Under the pieces are notes generated by a model that ran no database searches, had not been told where the DNA came from, and saw only the letters and a list, made by a program, of their open reading frames with translations. This document shows, piece after piece, positions 1 through 7,973 of a DNA stretch of 64,000 nt. Source of the DNA: CBCXVS01 sp965178525 (GTDB lineage Bacteria; Tectomicrobia; Entotheonellia; Entotheonellales; Entotheonellaceae); the NCBI GenBank assembly GCA_965178525.1, contig CBCXVS010000005.1, positions 1 through 64,000 on the forward strand, read 5' to 3'. Numbering within the stretch: position 1 is the first letter of the stretch; every line of letters begins with the position of its first letter. The position numbers were made by a program, and so were the translations under genes.

Positions 1-221
1 CCTGTAAATGGACTTTTGAATTGGGCTAACCTGTTGATCTACTTAACCCTCCGCCTATTCTGCCAGGGGAACTTCGGACTAATCATTGTGGCCATAACAT
101 ACGCACCCTCCGAACCATGAGGAACGGTGATAGATTCACGCGCATCTGGTGCATGACTATAACACATCTGGCAACTCAGCCCAGCAGCTGGCAGGGTGTG
201 TCGAACAAGAGGATGTTGGTC

Positions 222-785
222 CTATCTATCCTGATAGCGGCTGGATTGCCACGCCTCACGAGACACGATGAAGTGGAGTTGGTCCCAGCAGAGCCGCTCC
301 GAATCCGCCTGTGGCGTCCGCCCGTGCGGACGCAAACCGAGGCGCTCCATGACGCGGATAGACGCCTGATTCGGCTCGTCAGCACTGGCGCGGACGGCGC
401 TGAGGCCGGCATGGGTAAAGGCATAATCGATGGCCGCCCGGGCCATCTCGGTGGCGAAGCCGCGATGCCAATGGGACGGCTGTAAGGCGTAGAGGAGTTC
501 CAAGACCGGCGGGTCGTAGAAGTCGCGGAAGCCGGTGAGGCCCATGAGCGGAAGCGCCCCGTGCTCACGCACAGCCCACAGTCCAAGGCCACGCGTGGCA
601 AACGAGGTCTCGCTGTCACGGATGATCCCCTCGACCCACGCCAGGGACATGGCGACGCCATCGGTCAAATAGCGGCGGACATCCTTATGCACCAAGAGGG
701 CGTGCAGGTCGGCGGCCTCGGCCGCGCGCACAGGGCGCAGCACGAGCCGCGCCGTTTCGATGACGTGCTGCATCATCGTCTCCAA
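222..785 (-). CDS. GNAT family N-acetyltransferase (RimJ/RimL-like)
   Basis: The 187-aa product has the layout of the RimJ/RimL branch of GNAT acetyltransferases, which move an acetyl group from acetyl-CoA to an amine. The N-terminal ETARLVLRP strand opens the fold. A mid-protein GLTGFRDF segment, the YALQPSHWHRGFATEM stretch (acetyl-CoA loop region, R/G-rich) and the late NQASIRVMERLGL helix follow the usual order. Length is typical for the family. It is a stand-alone minus-strand gene ending in TAG, next to the repeat protein gene but reading separately. The substrate cannot be told from sequence; antibiotic, polyamine or protein N-terminal acetylation are all possible. Confidence 0.85.
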   Translation of the reverse strand: METMMQHVIETARLVLRPVRAAEAADLHALLVHKDVRRYLTDGVAMSLAWVEGIIRDSETSFATRGLGLWAVREHGALPLMGLTGFRDFYDPPVLELLYALQPSHWHRGFATEMARAAIDYAFTHAGLSAVRASADEPNQASIRVMERLGLRPHGRTPQADSERLCWDQLHFIVSREAWQSSRYQDR

Positions 786-794
786 TAGCTGACA

Positions 795-1154
795 TTAGTT
801 GCGCCAGTTCTTCTTCAGCTGCACGCCGCCGTCACGTGGCGTCGGGGCGGTGGCTGGGGCTTTCCAGCCTTCCTTGAGTTGAACACCCCCGGTGTGCGGC
901 GGCGATGTCGAGCGCGGGGCTTTCCAGTCTTCCTTGAGCTGGATGCCACCCTGACGTGGCGTGGGTGTGGCGACCGGGGCTTTCCAGCCCTTCTTGAGCT
1001 GCAGGCCCTCCTTGTTGGATGGCGATGCCGGGTTCGGGTTTTGCCACCCATCCTTGAGTTTCAGGCCATCGGCCCCATACAAGGGAACCGCACTTACGAG
1101 CACCAAAAGGAGCAGCAGCACGGTGCAGCCTGCGACATCTCGCTTCCATCTCAT
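795..1154 (-). CDS. Small secreted protein made of five 20-residue repeats
   Basis: I do not recognise this 119-aa protein. The ATG at 1154 is followed by basic residues, a Leu/Val-rich core (about residues 10-22) and a likely signal-peptidase site near AVPLYGA. The mature part is five consecutive units of about 20 residues with the pattern G-(L/I/V)-(K/Q)-L-K-x-x-W-(K/Q/R)-x-P, each followed by a Pro/Thr/Ser-rich linker; the last unit is cut short after the Trp. At DNA level the unit is 60 bp and the copies have diverged in third positions, so the repeat is old and kept by selection on protein sequence. The alternation of Lys-Leu-Lys and Trp with Pro-rich linkers suggests a surface or peptidoglycan-binding role, but that is only a guess. 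The upstream-extended reading frame (to 1211) has no support. Confidence 0.65.
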   Translation of the reverse strand: MRWKRDVAGCTVLLLLLVLVSAVPLYGADGLKLKDGWQNPNPASPSNKEGLQLKKGWKAPVATPTPRQGGIQLKEDWKAPRSTSPPHTGGVQLKEGWKAPATAPTPRDGGVQLKKNWRN

Positions 1155-1217
1155 GAGGCATCCCCTATCCAAAACCCATAGGGCCCAATGGCCCGAGCGA
1201 CATTGGTCCACCCGATT

Positions 1218-1877
1218 CTACTGAAAAATCTCCGGCGCACCGACGTCGCGATGCATGGCATTGCAGTCGTCCCCGGAGAGACCCAGACCTTGAGCCAGCT
1301 CGGACAGATACTCGGCCTCAGCCTGTTCATCCAGCTCGATCCCCAACAGCGACATGGCGTAGACTTCTCGCTCCATACCCCGTGGGATGCTCCGAATAAA
1401 CCCTTGCGTGTCCAAGGGCGAGGTGAGTTCATCGCGTAAAAAGTCGGCTTCTTCCTGGCCAATATCGCCGAGGCGTTGCAGAATATTTTGCTCTTCTTGT
1501 TCATCGACGCGACCATCGGCCTTGGCCGCATTCACCATGGCGCGGATGAGAAATTCAGCGCGACTGTTCGCCTCATCATCATCATAATCGTGGCTGGGTG
1601 GCGCCTCGTCGCCACCGAACAGCCCGCCCAGAGCTGACATGGCGCCGCCGCCATCACCGCCGCCGCTCATCTTGCCGCTGGCATATTTGGTCAAGGCGGT
1701 CACGGCCAAGCCGCCGAGCACCCCCATCACGGCTTTGCTACCGAATCCGGAGGACCCCGTCTGACCTCCTCCCGGTGCGCCACCACCGCCTAACAGCCCG
1801 CCGATCAGTTGGCCGCCGAGACCCGAGGCCATACCGCCACCACCCATTAAGCTTCCAAGCAGTCCCATTGCATCCAT
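1218..1877 (-). CDS. DUF533/TerB-like protein with Gly-rich N-terminus
   Basis: The 219-aa product resembles the YebE/DUF533 family, whose C-terminal half is a TerB-like all-alpha domain. The N-terminal half (residues 1-85) is a Gly-rich hydrophobic stretch, compatible with membrane association. An acidic linker (DYDDDEA) leads to the conserved helical part around FLIRAMVNAAKADGRVDEQE and the later YAMSLLGIELDEQAE. The ATG at 1877 is preferred because AAGGA lies about 10 nt upstream; ATGs further upstream lack such a site. Function of the family is unknown; TerB domains are linked to metal binding and envelope stress. It ends in TAG. Confidence 0.75.
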   Translation of the reverse strand: MDAMGLLGSLMGGGGMASGLGGQLIGGLLGGGGAPGGGQTGSSGFGSKAVMGVLGGLAVTALTKYASGKMSGGGDGGGAMSALGGLFGGDEAPPSHDYDDDEANSRAEFLIRAMVNAAKADGRVDEQEEQNILQRLGDIGQEEADFLRDELTSPLDTQGFIRSIPRGMEREVYAMSLLGIELDEQAEAEYLSELAQGLGLSGDDCNAMHRDVGAPEIFQ

Positions 1878-2085
1878 AAATCGTGATTCCTTCATACACA
1901 GCGGGTTCACATCATGGCTTTGGTTGTTGAAACTACCATTGACACCGTCAAGTTCATGAGGACCGAGAGAATGGGAATAGAATAGAGGAGATGAGACCTC
2001 GGGTCAACGTGATTTGATGGCGCCCTGCCGCAGAGACATCCCCCGCTCCCAGGTTCGGGAGAGGGAACCATACGACAGCGCCGGG

Positions 2086-3471
2086 TCACTGCACGCCTTT
2101 GAAGAGATTCGGCAGCCACAGCGCCAGGCCGGGGAAAAGGACAAGCAAAAAAATGACGATCGCCTGGCCGAGCATGAACGGCAGCACGCCGAGCCATAAA
2201 TCCATGATCGTTCCGCTCTCCTCGCCAGCCTCCTCCATGACGGATTTGCGAATGCCGTGGATGACGTAGAGGTTGATCCCTTCCGGGGGACTAATGAGGG
2301 CGGCTTCCATGAGAATGACAACGATGACGCCGAACCAGACCATGTCGACGCCCGCCGCTTGCAGGGCCGGCACCAGAATGGGAATCGTGGTGACAATCAT
2401 GGACAAGGCCTCCATGAACGTCCCCAGCAGAATGTAAAAGAGGATGAGAAACAGCACGAACGTCACGGGGGACAGATTCAGACCCGCCACAAACCGGCTC
2501 ACTTGCGTCGGCACGCCGAGAATAGAGAGGGCGAAATTCAGAATAAACGCGGCAGTGACAATCAGCATAATCATACAAGACGAGCGCACCATGGAAAGCA
2601 TGACTTCTTTCAACATCTGCTTGTTAATGCTGCGCTCAAAAGCCGCCAGGATGAAGCTGGCCACGACGCCAAACGCCGCCGCCTCCGTGGGGGTGGCAAT
2701 ACCGGCATAAATCGTCCCAAGTACGATCACCATGAGCGCAAACATCGGCGTCAGGGCCAGCAAGCCAATGAGGCGTACCCGCCAGGGCGGCGCCGCTTCA
2801 CGCGGGGCCGTACTCGGCCATATCTTCGCCATCGCGGCAATAATGGCCATGAACACCACCGTCAGGAGAAAACCGGGGATGAATCCCGCCAAATACAACC
2901 GGCCAATGGATTCCTCCACCAGCACGCCATACAGGATGAAGCTAATACTGGGTGGAATCAGAATGCCCAACGTCCCGCCAGCCGCCAGCGAGCCGACGGC
3001 CAAACGCTCGCTGTAGCCCTGCTCCCGGAAGGACGGTAGCGAGACCGAGCCGATCGTTGCAGCCGTGGCGGCGCTGGAACCCGAAACCGCCGCAAACATG
3101 GCACACGAGGCAATATTGGAGTGCAACAGCCCCCCGGGAATCGGCGCCAGCCAATACGACAGAATGCGGTACATGCGATCTGCAATGCCGCTGTGCACCA
3201 AAATTTCCCCCATCATGATAAAGAGCGGCACCGCCACCAAAATAAAGTTGCTATTCGTATTCCATGCGATCTGCCCCAACATATCCCACAAGGGCCGATC
3301 GGAAAAAATCTGCATCAGTGACATGCCGATCAGCCCCAAGGCTGTGGCCACGTATAGCCCGGCCAAAAAAACACCGTCATCAATATCGCCGCCACCAAAA
3401 GAACCATACACCCTCCCCAAAAAGCTCTCAGCTCTCAGCTCTTCATTTCCTTCATTCCGCATTTCCTTCAT
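2086..3471 (-). CDS. dctM: TRAP transporter large permease
   Basis: This is the large membrane subunit (DctM) of a tripartite ATP-independent periplasmic transporter, which imports organic acids using the sodium gradient together with DctP and DctQ. The 461-aa protein has about 12 hydrophobic segments and family hallmarks such as LFIMMGEILVHSGIADRMY, the SGSSAATAATIGSVSLP loop and GTFMEALSMIVTTIPI. The start codon overlaps the dctQ stop (ATGA), so the two are translationally coupled. The first 17 residues are written by the heptamer repeat described at 3424-3526 and are unlike other DctM proteins. The native start may therefore have been further downstream before repeat expansion. Confidence 0.92.
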   Translation of the reverse strand: MKEMRNEGNEELRAESFLGRVYGSFGGGDIDDGVFLAGLYVATALGLIGMSLMQIFSDRPLWDMLGQIAWNTNSNFILVAVPLFIMMGEILVHSGIADRMYRILSYWLAPIPGGLLHSNIASCAMFAAVSGSSAATAATIGSVSLPSFREQGYSERLAVGSLAAGGTLGILIPPSISFILYGVLVEESIGRLYLAGFIPGFLLTVVFMAIIAAMAKIWPSTAPREAAPPWRVRLIGLLALTPMFALMVIVLGTIYAGIATPTEAAAFGVVASFILAAFERSINKQMLKEVMLSMVRSSCMIMLIVTAAFILNFALSILGVPTQVSRFVAGLNLSPVTFVLFLILFYILLGTFMEALSMIVTTIPILVPALQAAGVDMVWFGVIVVILMEAALISPPEGINLYVIHGIRKSVMEEAGEESGTIMDLWLGVLPFMLGQAIVIFLLVLFPGLALWLPNLFKGVQ

Positions 3472-3526
3472 TCCGCATTTCCTTCATTCCGCATTCCGCA
3501 TTCCGCATTCCGCATTCCGCATTCCG
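3424..3526. repeat. Heptameric tandem repeats (CATTCCG and related) at the dctQ/dctM junction
   Basis: Six perfect copies of CATTCCG run from 3485 to 3526. They are preceded by interrupted copies of the same unit mixed with TTCATTTCC, and at 3424-3441 by copies of a different heptamer (AGCTCTC). The array encodes the last residues of DctQ (a Met-Arg-Asn-Ala/Glu-Cys-Gly pattern) and the first of DctM, and contains the ATGA overlap. The same CATTCCG unit recurs at 57239-57259. Short tandem heptamers of this kind are known from cyanobacteria and other large genomes. Confidence 0.9.
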
Positions 3527-4208
3527 GCCCCACCGGGCCACCGAGACTTTGGCGCACCGGCACCGCGGCGTCGCCTTTCGTCACCATCACCCACCATTCC
3601 ATGATTTGAAAAGCCGCCAGGGCGAACGACGTCGCGGTTAAGAGCGTAAAACCAAGCGCCAAGATCGTTTGCGGAATATAGAGCGGCGTCAGCAAGTAGG
3701 TTGACGAGCGGATACCCGTGTCAATCGAATCCACCACCAAGAACCATGACTTCCAGGCAATGACCAGGGCAAAAAATCCCATTAATAGCGACGCCACCAC
3801 ATCCATGAACAGCCGCAGTTTGCGGCCCATCAAGGGCAACAGAACATCAATCCGCACATGCGCTTCCGTTCTCAGGGTGTAGGCCATACCCCAGGTGCCG
3901 GCCAAAGCCAGGATGTCGCCACTGATCTCGTCGGTGACACGGGTCGTGGGCAGCCCAAGGATATACCCCCACTTCCGCGCCAGGACATCGTAGGTGATAA
4001 AAAATGCGGTGAGCGCAAAGAGAGCGCCCGAGAGATATCCCGTCCGAATCAGAATCGCATCCAACCCATCCGAATAGACTTGTATGCGCCGCAGTAGCGG
4101 CACCCCGCCCGCCCACTCTTCGCCACTGTCGTCGGTATTCGCCGCCGAAAGCTCACCCATATGACTCTCCCCTCTTCCCCCCTTCTCCCTCGTCTCTTCA
4201 TATCTCAT
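3468..4208 (-). CDS. dctQ: TRAP transporter small permease
   Basis: DctQ is the four-helix small membrane subunit that pairs with DctM. The 246-aa protein shows the expected four hydrophobic segments: near YLSGALFALTAFFITYDVLARK, around the dctQ-typical TDEISGDILALAGTWGMAY, then LFMDVVASLLMGFFALVIAW and a last one near QTILALGFTLLTATSFAL. The segment with Thr-Glu-Ala-His-Val-Arg-Ile-Asp-Val is a common DctQ signature. The ATG at 4208 directly follows the dctP stop (TAAATG); an internal ATG at 4160 is an alternative start. About 40 residues before helix 1 are unusually long, and the C-terminal tail comes from the heptamer repeat, so both ends are atypical. Confidence 0.9.
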   Translation of the reverse strand: MRYEETREKGGRGESHMGELSAANTDDSGEEWAGGVPLLRRIQVYSDGLDAILIRTGYLSGALFALTAFFITYDVLARKWGYILGLPTTRVTDEISGDILALAGTWGMAYTLRTEAHVRIDVLLPLMGRKLRLFMDVVASLLMGFFALVIAWKSWFLVVDSIDTGIRSSTYLLTPLYIPQTILALGFTLLTATSFALAAFQIMEWWVMVTKGDAAVPVRQSLGGPVGPECGMRNAECGMRNEGNAE

Positions 4209-5261
4209 TTATGGCTTGACCGTGAATCCCGCGTGCGGCGCCATGATGGTATTAAACAACTCCGCCGCCCGCTTCCCGCCGGCGCGTTTCACCCAAGCCG
4301 GCACCACTTCGGTGCGCAAGACGTCTTTCACCTTTTCCTGCAGCTCCGGCGTCAGCGCCACGACCTTCATGCCACCCTCAACACATCCGTCGATGCCATT
4401 CTGATGCCAGTACTGGCGCAATTTAAGGGCCTGCTTATCGATGATACGTTCCGCTTCTTCTTTCAAAATGTTCTGCAGGTCCTCGGGTAGCCGCTTCCAG
4501 GTTCTCTTGCTGATCACCAGAGGCAATTCGGCAAGCTGGGTGATCGGCCCCACCAGATATTGGGTGACCTCGTACCACTTCTGGGCATCCCCGGCAAACG
4601 AGGCCGTAAATCCCCCGCCCACCGTCCCGCGCTCCATCGCCGTGTAGACTTCGGCAAAGGCAATGGTCAGCGGCTGTCCGCCCAGCCCGCCGACGAGTTG
4701 GGCCAAGGAGACACTGTGCACCCGGGCTTTATACCCTCTAAAATCTTCCGGCTTGGTGATGGGTTTACGGCTAAAGAGAAACTGGTCGGTGGCAAACGCC
4801 GTCCCGAGGAGAATACCGCCAGCTTGCTTTTCGATGATTTCCGCCAGATGCGGTTTCCACGCTTCATACGCCTTCACCATGGCCTCATCATTGGGTAAAA
4901 TGCCCGGAATCTCGAGCATTTCCGCAATGGGCAGCTCACCGGCAACATACCCCAGATACATTTCGGCCACGTCCACAATGCCCGTTTTGACCAGCCGCAC
5001 CGTCTCTGCCCCGCCAAATCCCAGCTCCGGCAGGGAGGTAAACTCGAATTCCACGCGCCCCTTGGCCTGCGCTTCCACTGCTTTGGCCCACGCTTTCCAC
5101 AAATCAAATTGGAACACGGTGCGGTTAATGCCCATCACCTTCAGGTGAAATGTTTTGTCCTTGGCCGCCGGCGCCGCACCCGGCGTCAGGGTCGCCACGC
5201 CAAACACGAATGCGAGGAGTGCAATCATGTGCAGCAGGCTGAGCCGTCGTTTGATCGGCAT
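4209..5261 (-). CDS. dctP: TRAP transporter substrate-binding protein (copy 1)
   Basis: A 350-aa periplasmic solute receptor of the DctP family, which captures the ligand and hands it to DctQM. A signal peptide covers about the first 32 residues (hydrophobic MIALLAFVFGVATL, then AAPAA). Family landmarks are the hinge region with SRKPITKPEDFRG, the conserved Arg in ARVHSV that usually ion-pairs with a carboxylate ligand, and AFAEVYTAMERGTV. It lies immediately upstream of dctQ and dctM in one transcription unit. It is clearly paralogous to the receptor at 6560-7609; both contain LPELGFGG and AMERGT. The two are now separated by a tnpB element, which probably landed inside the operon. Confidence 0.92.
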   Translation of the reverse strand: MPIKRRLSLLHMIALLAFVFGVATLTPGAAPAAKDKTFHLKVMGINRTVFQFDLWKAWAKAVEAQAKGRVEFEFTSLPELGFGGAETVRLVKTGIVDVAEMYLGYVAGELPIAEMLEIPGILPNDEAMVKAYEAWKPHLAEIIEKQAGGILLGTAFATDQFLFSRKPITKPEDFRGYKARVHSVSLAQLVGGLGGQPLTIAFAEVYTAMERGTVGGGFTASFAGDAQKWYEVTQYLVGPITQLAELPLVISKRTWKRLPEDLQNILKEEAERIIDKQALKLRQYWHQNGIDGCVEGGMKVVALTPELQEKVKDVLRTEVVPAWVKRAGGKRAAELFNTIMAPHAGFTVKP

Positions 5262-5295
5262 GCATCTCTGCTCTTTCTAATGTGCTCACTTGTGC

Positions 5296-6485
5296 TCAAA
5301 ACAGGACAAGCTGCACACGCTGAATTCCTGCTTCATTCTGCTGAGTTTCACCCGCTTCCAACATGGGCGGGCCAGCGCTCGGCAGTCCACAGGCGTCAGG
5401 ATTTCCCTGGAGCCCAGGGTATCGTTCCAGGTTGCGCGCGGCGTGCTCATCCCGGTCTTCGGTATGACGGCACACAGCACAACGAAACACACGCTCTGAC
5501 AACGTCAAGGTCTCGTTGATGACACCACAGATGCGACACCTCCGGCTCGACGGAAACCAGCGATCGGCAACGATCACCTGGGCGCCATAAACATCTGCCT
5601 TGTACCCATCTGGCGCCGGAACATGCCGAGTCCCATATCCGATATCGCTCGTGACAGACGGCGATTCCGCACCATCCCTTTGACATGAAGGTCTTCAATC
5701 ACCACCCGGTCAAAGTCGCGACACAAGTGCGTCGTCAGCTTGTGCACGGCATCCCGTCTGATGTCCGCCATCCGAGCATGCAATCGGGCAAGCTTGGCCT
5801 TGGTCTTGTACCAGTTCGCCGATCCCTTCACACGCCGCGCCAACTGACGATTGAAACGCCGCAATTTCGCTAAGGCGTGGCGCAATGGCTTCGGGCCTTC
5901 GATATACTCACCCGTGCTCAACGTCGCCAAGTCTTTCACGCCCAGATCGACGCCAACCACGCCCGCTTGGGTTTCGCTTGCCTCCGGCAGCGTCTCGATC
6001 TCGACTTGGATGGCTATCGACCACCGATCGACCGTACGGCTGACGGTAGCGGAGACGATCTTGCCGCTAAACCGCAAGGCTTCACGCATCTTCACCCACC
6101 CGATTTTGGGCAGACGAACGCGTTTGCCTTGCAGCTCAAACTTATCATTGCTCACATAAAATGAGTCCTGTGCCGTACCTTTCTTCTTGAATCTGGGATA
6201 CCCGGCTTGCCCTCTGAAGAATCGTTGAAAGGCATCGCCAAGCTGGCGAAACACCTGCTGATTGGCATCTTTGGGCGAGTCATAGATCCACGGAAATTGC
6301 TCCCCCTTGATCGTGTTGAACTGGCGTTTCAGCTTGCCCGCCGTCGGCTTCTCACCGGCCTCATACTGCCGTTGCCATACCGCTAAGGACCAATTCCACG
6401 TGAATCTCGCACAGCCTGCCGCTCGTGCAAACTGCTCTCTCTGATGACGGTTTGGATCGAGGGCAATACGGTGAGCGAGAATCAT
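5296..6485 (-). pseudogene. tnpB: IS200/IS605-family TnpB, frameshifted
   Basis: TnpB is an RNA-guided DNA endonuclease of IS200/IS605 elements, related to Cas12. The N-terminal helix-turn-helix part (REQFARAAGCARFTWNW) and the RuvC pieces VVGVDLGVKD (Asp) and VVIEDLHVKG (Glu) lie in one frame down to about 5600. The zinc finger (CRIC then CAVC) and last RuvC Asp (DRDEHAARN) continue in another frame, from 5577 down to 5296. The break is near 5602-5610, where one missing base between ATGG and GTAC would restore a normal TnpB. The start at 6485 is chosen because AGGAGG precedes it. No TnpA is nearby, so the element could only move in trans. The 3' end of tnpB is where a guide RNA would be expected. 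Confidence 0.85.
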
Positions 6486-6510
6486 CGGAAAAGTGACCTC
6501 CTGACCCATC

Positions 6511-6538
6511 AATCAACACGTTTAAACACTTGTTGATT
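6511..6538. repeat. Palindrome upstream of tnpB, candidate IS605 end hairpin
   Basis: Arms AATCAACA and TGTTGATT pair perfectly over 8 bp, and the loop contains the palindrome GTTTAAAC. It sits just 5' of tnpB and before the end of dctP copy 2, where the subterminal hairpin of an IS200/IS605 left end is expected. No matching hairpin was identified beyond the 3' end of tnpB. Confidence 0.4.
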
Positions 6539-6559
6539 ACCTAGGTATCAACTCCTTTT

Positions 6560-7609
6560 CTAGGAACTCACCTCATACCCCACCAACGGTGCAATAATCT
6601 CATTAAACAACTGCGCCGGCCCCTTGCCATCAACCTTCTGCCCACTCGCCCGTTTGATCCAGTCGGGAATCACTTTCTCGCGCAGAGTCTTTTCCACCGC
6701 TTCACGCACTTCCGGCGTAAACGGCATCAACTCCATGCCCTTTTCGGCGTTCTTGTCAATGCCTTGCTTATTCCAGACCTCGACCTCCTCAAGGACGCCC
6801 TTCTCAATGATTGCAACCGCTTCCGCCCGCATCATGGTCTGAATGTCCTTCGGGAGTTTCTTCCACACCCGTCTATTGACGGACACCGCCACATGGGGAC
6901 GCATGGAAATAGGACCCACCAGATACTTCGTCACTTCGTACCAGCGCTGGTCATACCCCGGCTTGGTTCCGGTAAACGCCGCATCCAACGTGCCCCGCTC
7001 CATCGCCGTATAGACTTCGGCAAACGCGAGACTCAACGGCTCGCCCCCCAGACCAGCCACCAGCTTCGAGAGGGCGACGCTGTGCACCCGCGTCTTCAAG
7101 CCGCGAAAATCATCCAGGGTTTTAATGGGTTTTTTGCTAAAGATGGCCTGGTCCGGATAGGCCGCCATCGCCAGCAGCTCCGCATTGGCGCGCTGCCGCA
7201 GCAACTTGGTTTCGGTGGGCTTCCAGGCCAGAATGGCTTTTTTAGCCGTTGCCGCGTCGGGGAAGATACCTGGCATCTCCAGAATTTCCATCAGGGGCAT
7301 CTCCCCGGCCACATAACCACCGTAGATCTCCGCCACGTCCACCACGCCGGTCTTGATGAGCTTGATCAGTTCCACCCCGCCAAAGCCCAGCTCCGGCAGC
7401 GACACCAGCTCAATCTCGACTTGGCCATTGCTCTTTTCGTTCACGACCTTGGCCCACCTCTCCCAGTACGGCCAGGTATCCACGGCACGACTGATGCCCA
7501 CCATCTTCAACTTGTATTTGGCCTCGGCCGCCGCCGTGGCAACGATTCCGAAAAGGAGTATGGATAAAGCGATGATGACGAACCCATATTGGGTGTGATG
7601 CTTCGGCAT
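6560..7609 (-). CDS. dctP: TRAP transporter substrate-binding protein (copy 2)
   Basis: A second 349-aa DctP receptor with signal peptide (IIALSILLFGIVATAAA) and the same landmarks as copy 1: LPELGFGG, SKKPIKTLDDFRG, TRVHSVALS, AFAEVYTAMERGT. It follows the Rieske gene by about 20 nt on the same strand and would have run straight into dctP copy 1 before the tnpB insertion. The duplicated receptor suggests either two ligands for one DctQM permease or a redundant copy. The ligand is unknown; the neighbouring Rieske and amidohydrolase genes hint at an aromatic or related carboxylic acid. Confidence 0.92.
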   Translation of the reverse strand: MPKHHTQYGFVIIALSILLFGIVATAAAEAKYKLKMVGISRAVDTWPYWERWAKVVNEKSNGQVEIELVSLPELGFGGVELIKLIKTGVVDVAEIYGGYVAGEMPLMEILEMPGIFPDAATAKKAILAWKPTETKLLRQRANAELLAMAAYPDQAIFSKKPIKTLDDFRGLKTRVHSVALSKLVAGLGGEPLSLAFAEVYTAMERGTLDAAFTGTKPGYDQRWYEVTKYLVGPISMRPHVAVSVNRRVWKKLPKDIQTMMRAEAVAIIEKGVLEEVEVWNKQGIDKNAEKGMELMPFTPEVREAVEKTLREKVIPDWIKRASGQKVDGKGPAQLFNEIIAPLVGYEVSS

Positions 7610-7629
7610 AACCTACGTCCTCCCCTGGA

Positions 7630-7950
7630 CTACGCGTTGGGCTCCCGTTTCACATAGACTGTGTCCCCCTCCACCCGGACATCATATGTGGGAACAGCCT
7701 CTGACATGGGACCCGTGATCAACTTGCTCGTCCGCACGTCGAAACGGGCGAAATGCAGGGGGCACTCCACCTCATAGCCTTCCAAGAGGCCCCTGGACAA
7801 CGCCATATATTGATGCCCACAGACATCCTCCAGGGCATAAAAGGTTCCCGCCACATTGGCTAATAGGACCCGCTCGCCGTCAACCGTGACCCATGTCATC
7901 TGGCCTGGGGCCAGCTCGGAAACCTGCTTCACCGGGACAAATTCATCCAT
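7630..7950 (-). CDS. Rieske-type [2Fe-2S] ferredoxin
   Basis: The 106-aa protein is a small soluble Rieske ferredoxin of the kind that carries electrons to ring-hydroxylating or demethylating oxygenases. The cluster ligands are visible as C-G-H in DVCGHQYM and C-P-L-H in ECPLHFARFD, separated by about 16 residues as in the family. Length is standard. It lies between the amidohydrolase (24 nt upstream) and dctP copy 2 (20 nt downstream), so it belongs to the same operon. No oxygenase subunit or reductase is seen nearby; its partner must be elsewhere, or it serves a different electron acceptor. Confidence 0.9.
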   Translation of the reverse strand: MDEFVPVKQVSELAPGQMTWVTVDGERVLLANVAGTFYALEDVCGHQYMALSRGLLEGYEVECPLHFARFDVRTSKLITGPMSEAVPTYDVRVEGDTVYVKREPNA

Positions 7951-7973
7951 GGCGGGGTGCGCTCCCTTTTGGT

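Noticed and set aside
2257..3039. Long plus-strand frame opposite dctM (260 codons)
   Set aside because: His/Arg/Gln-rich antisense shadow of a clear DctM gene.
3485..3526. Heptamer array as a CRISPR
   Set aside because: Units are 7 bp with no spacers and no cas genes are present.
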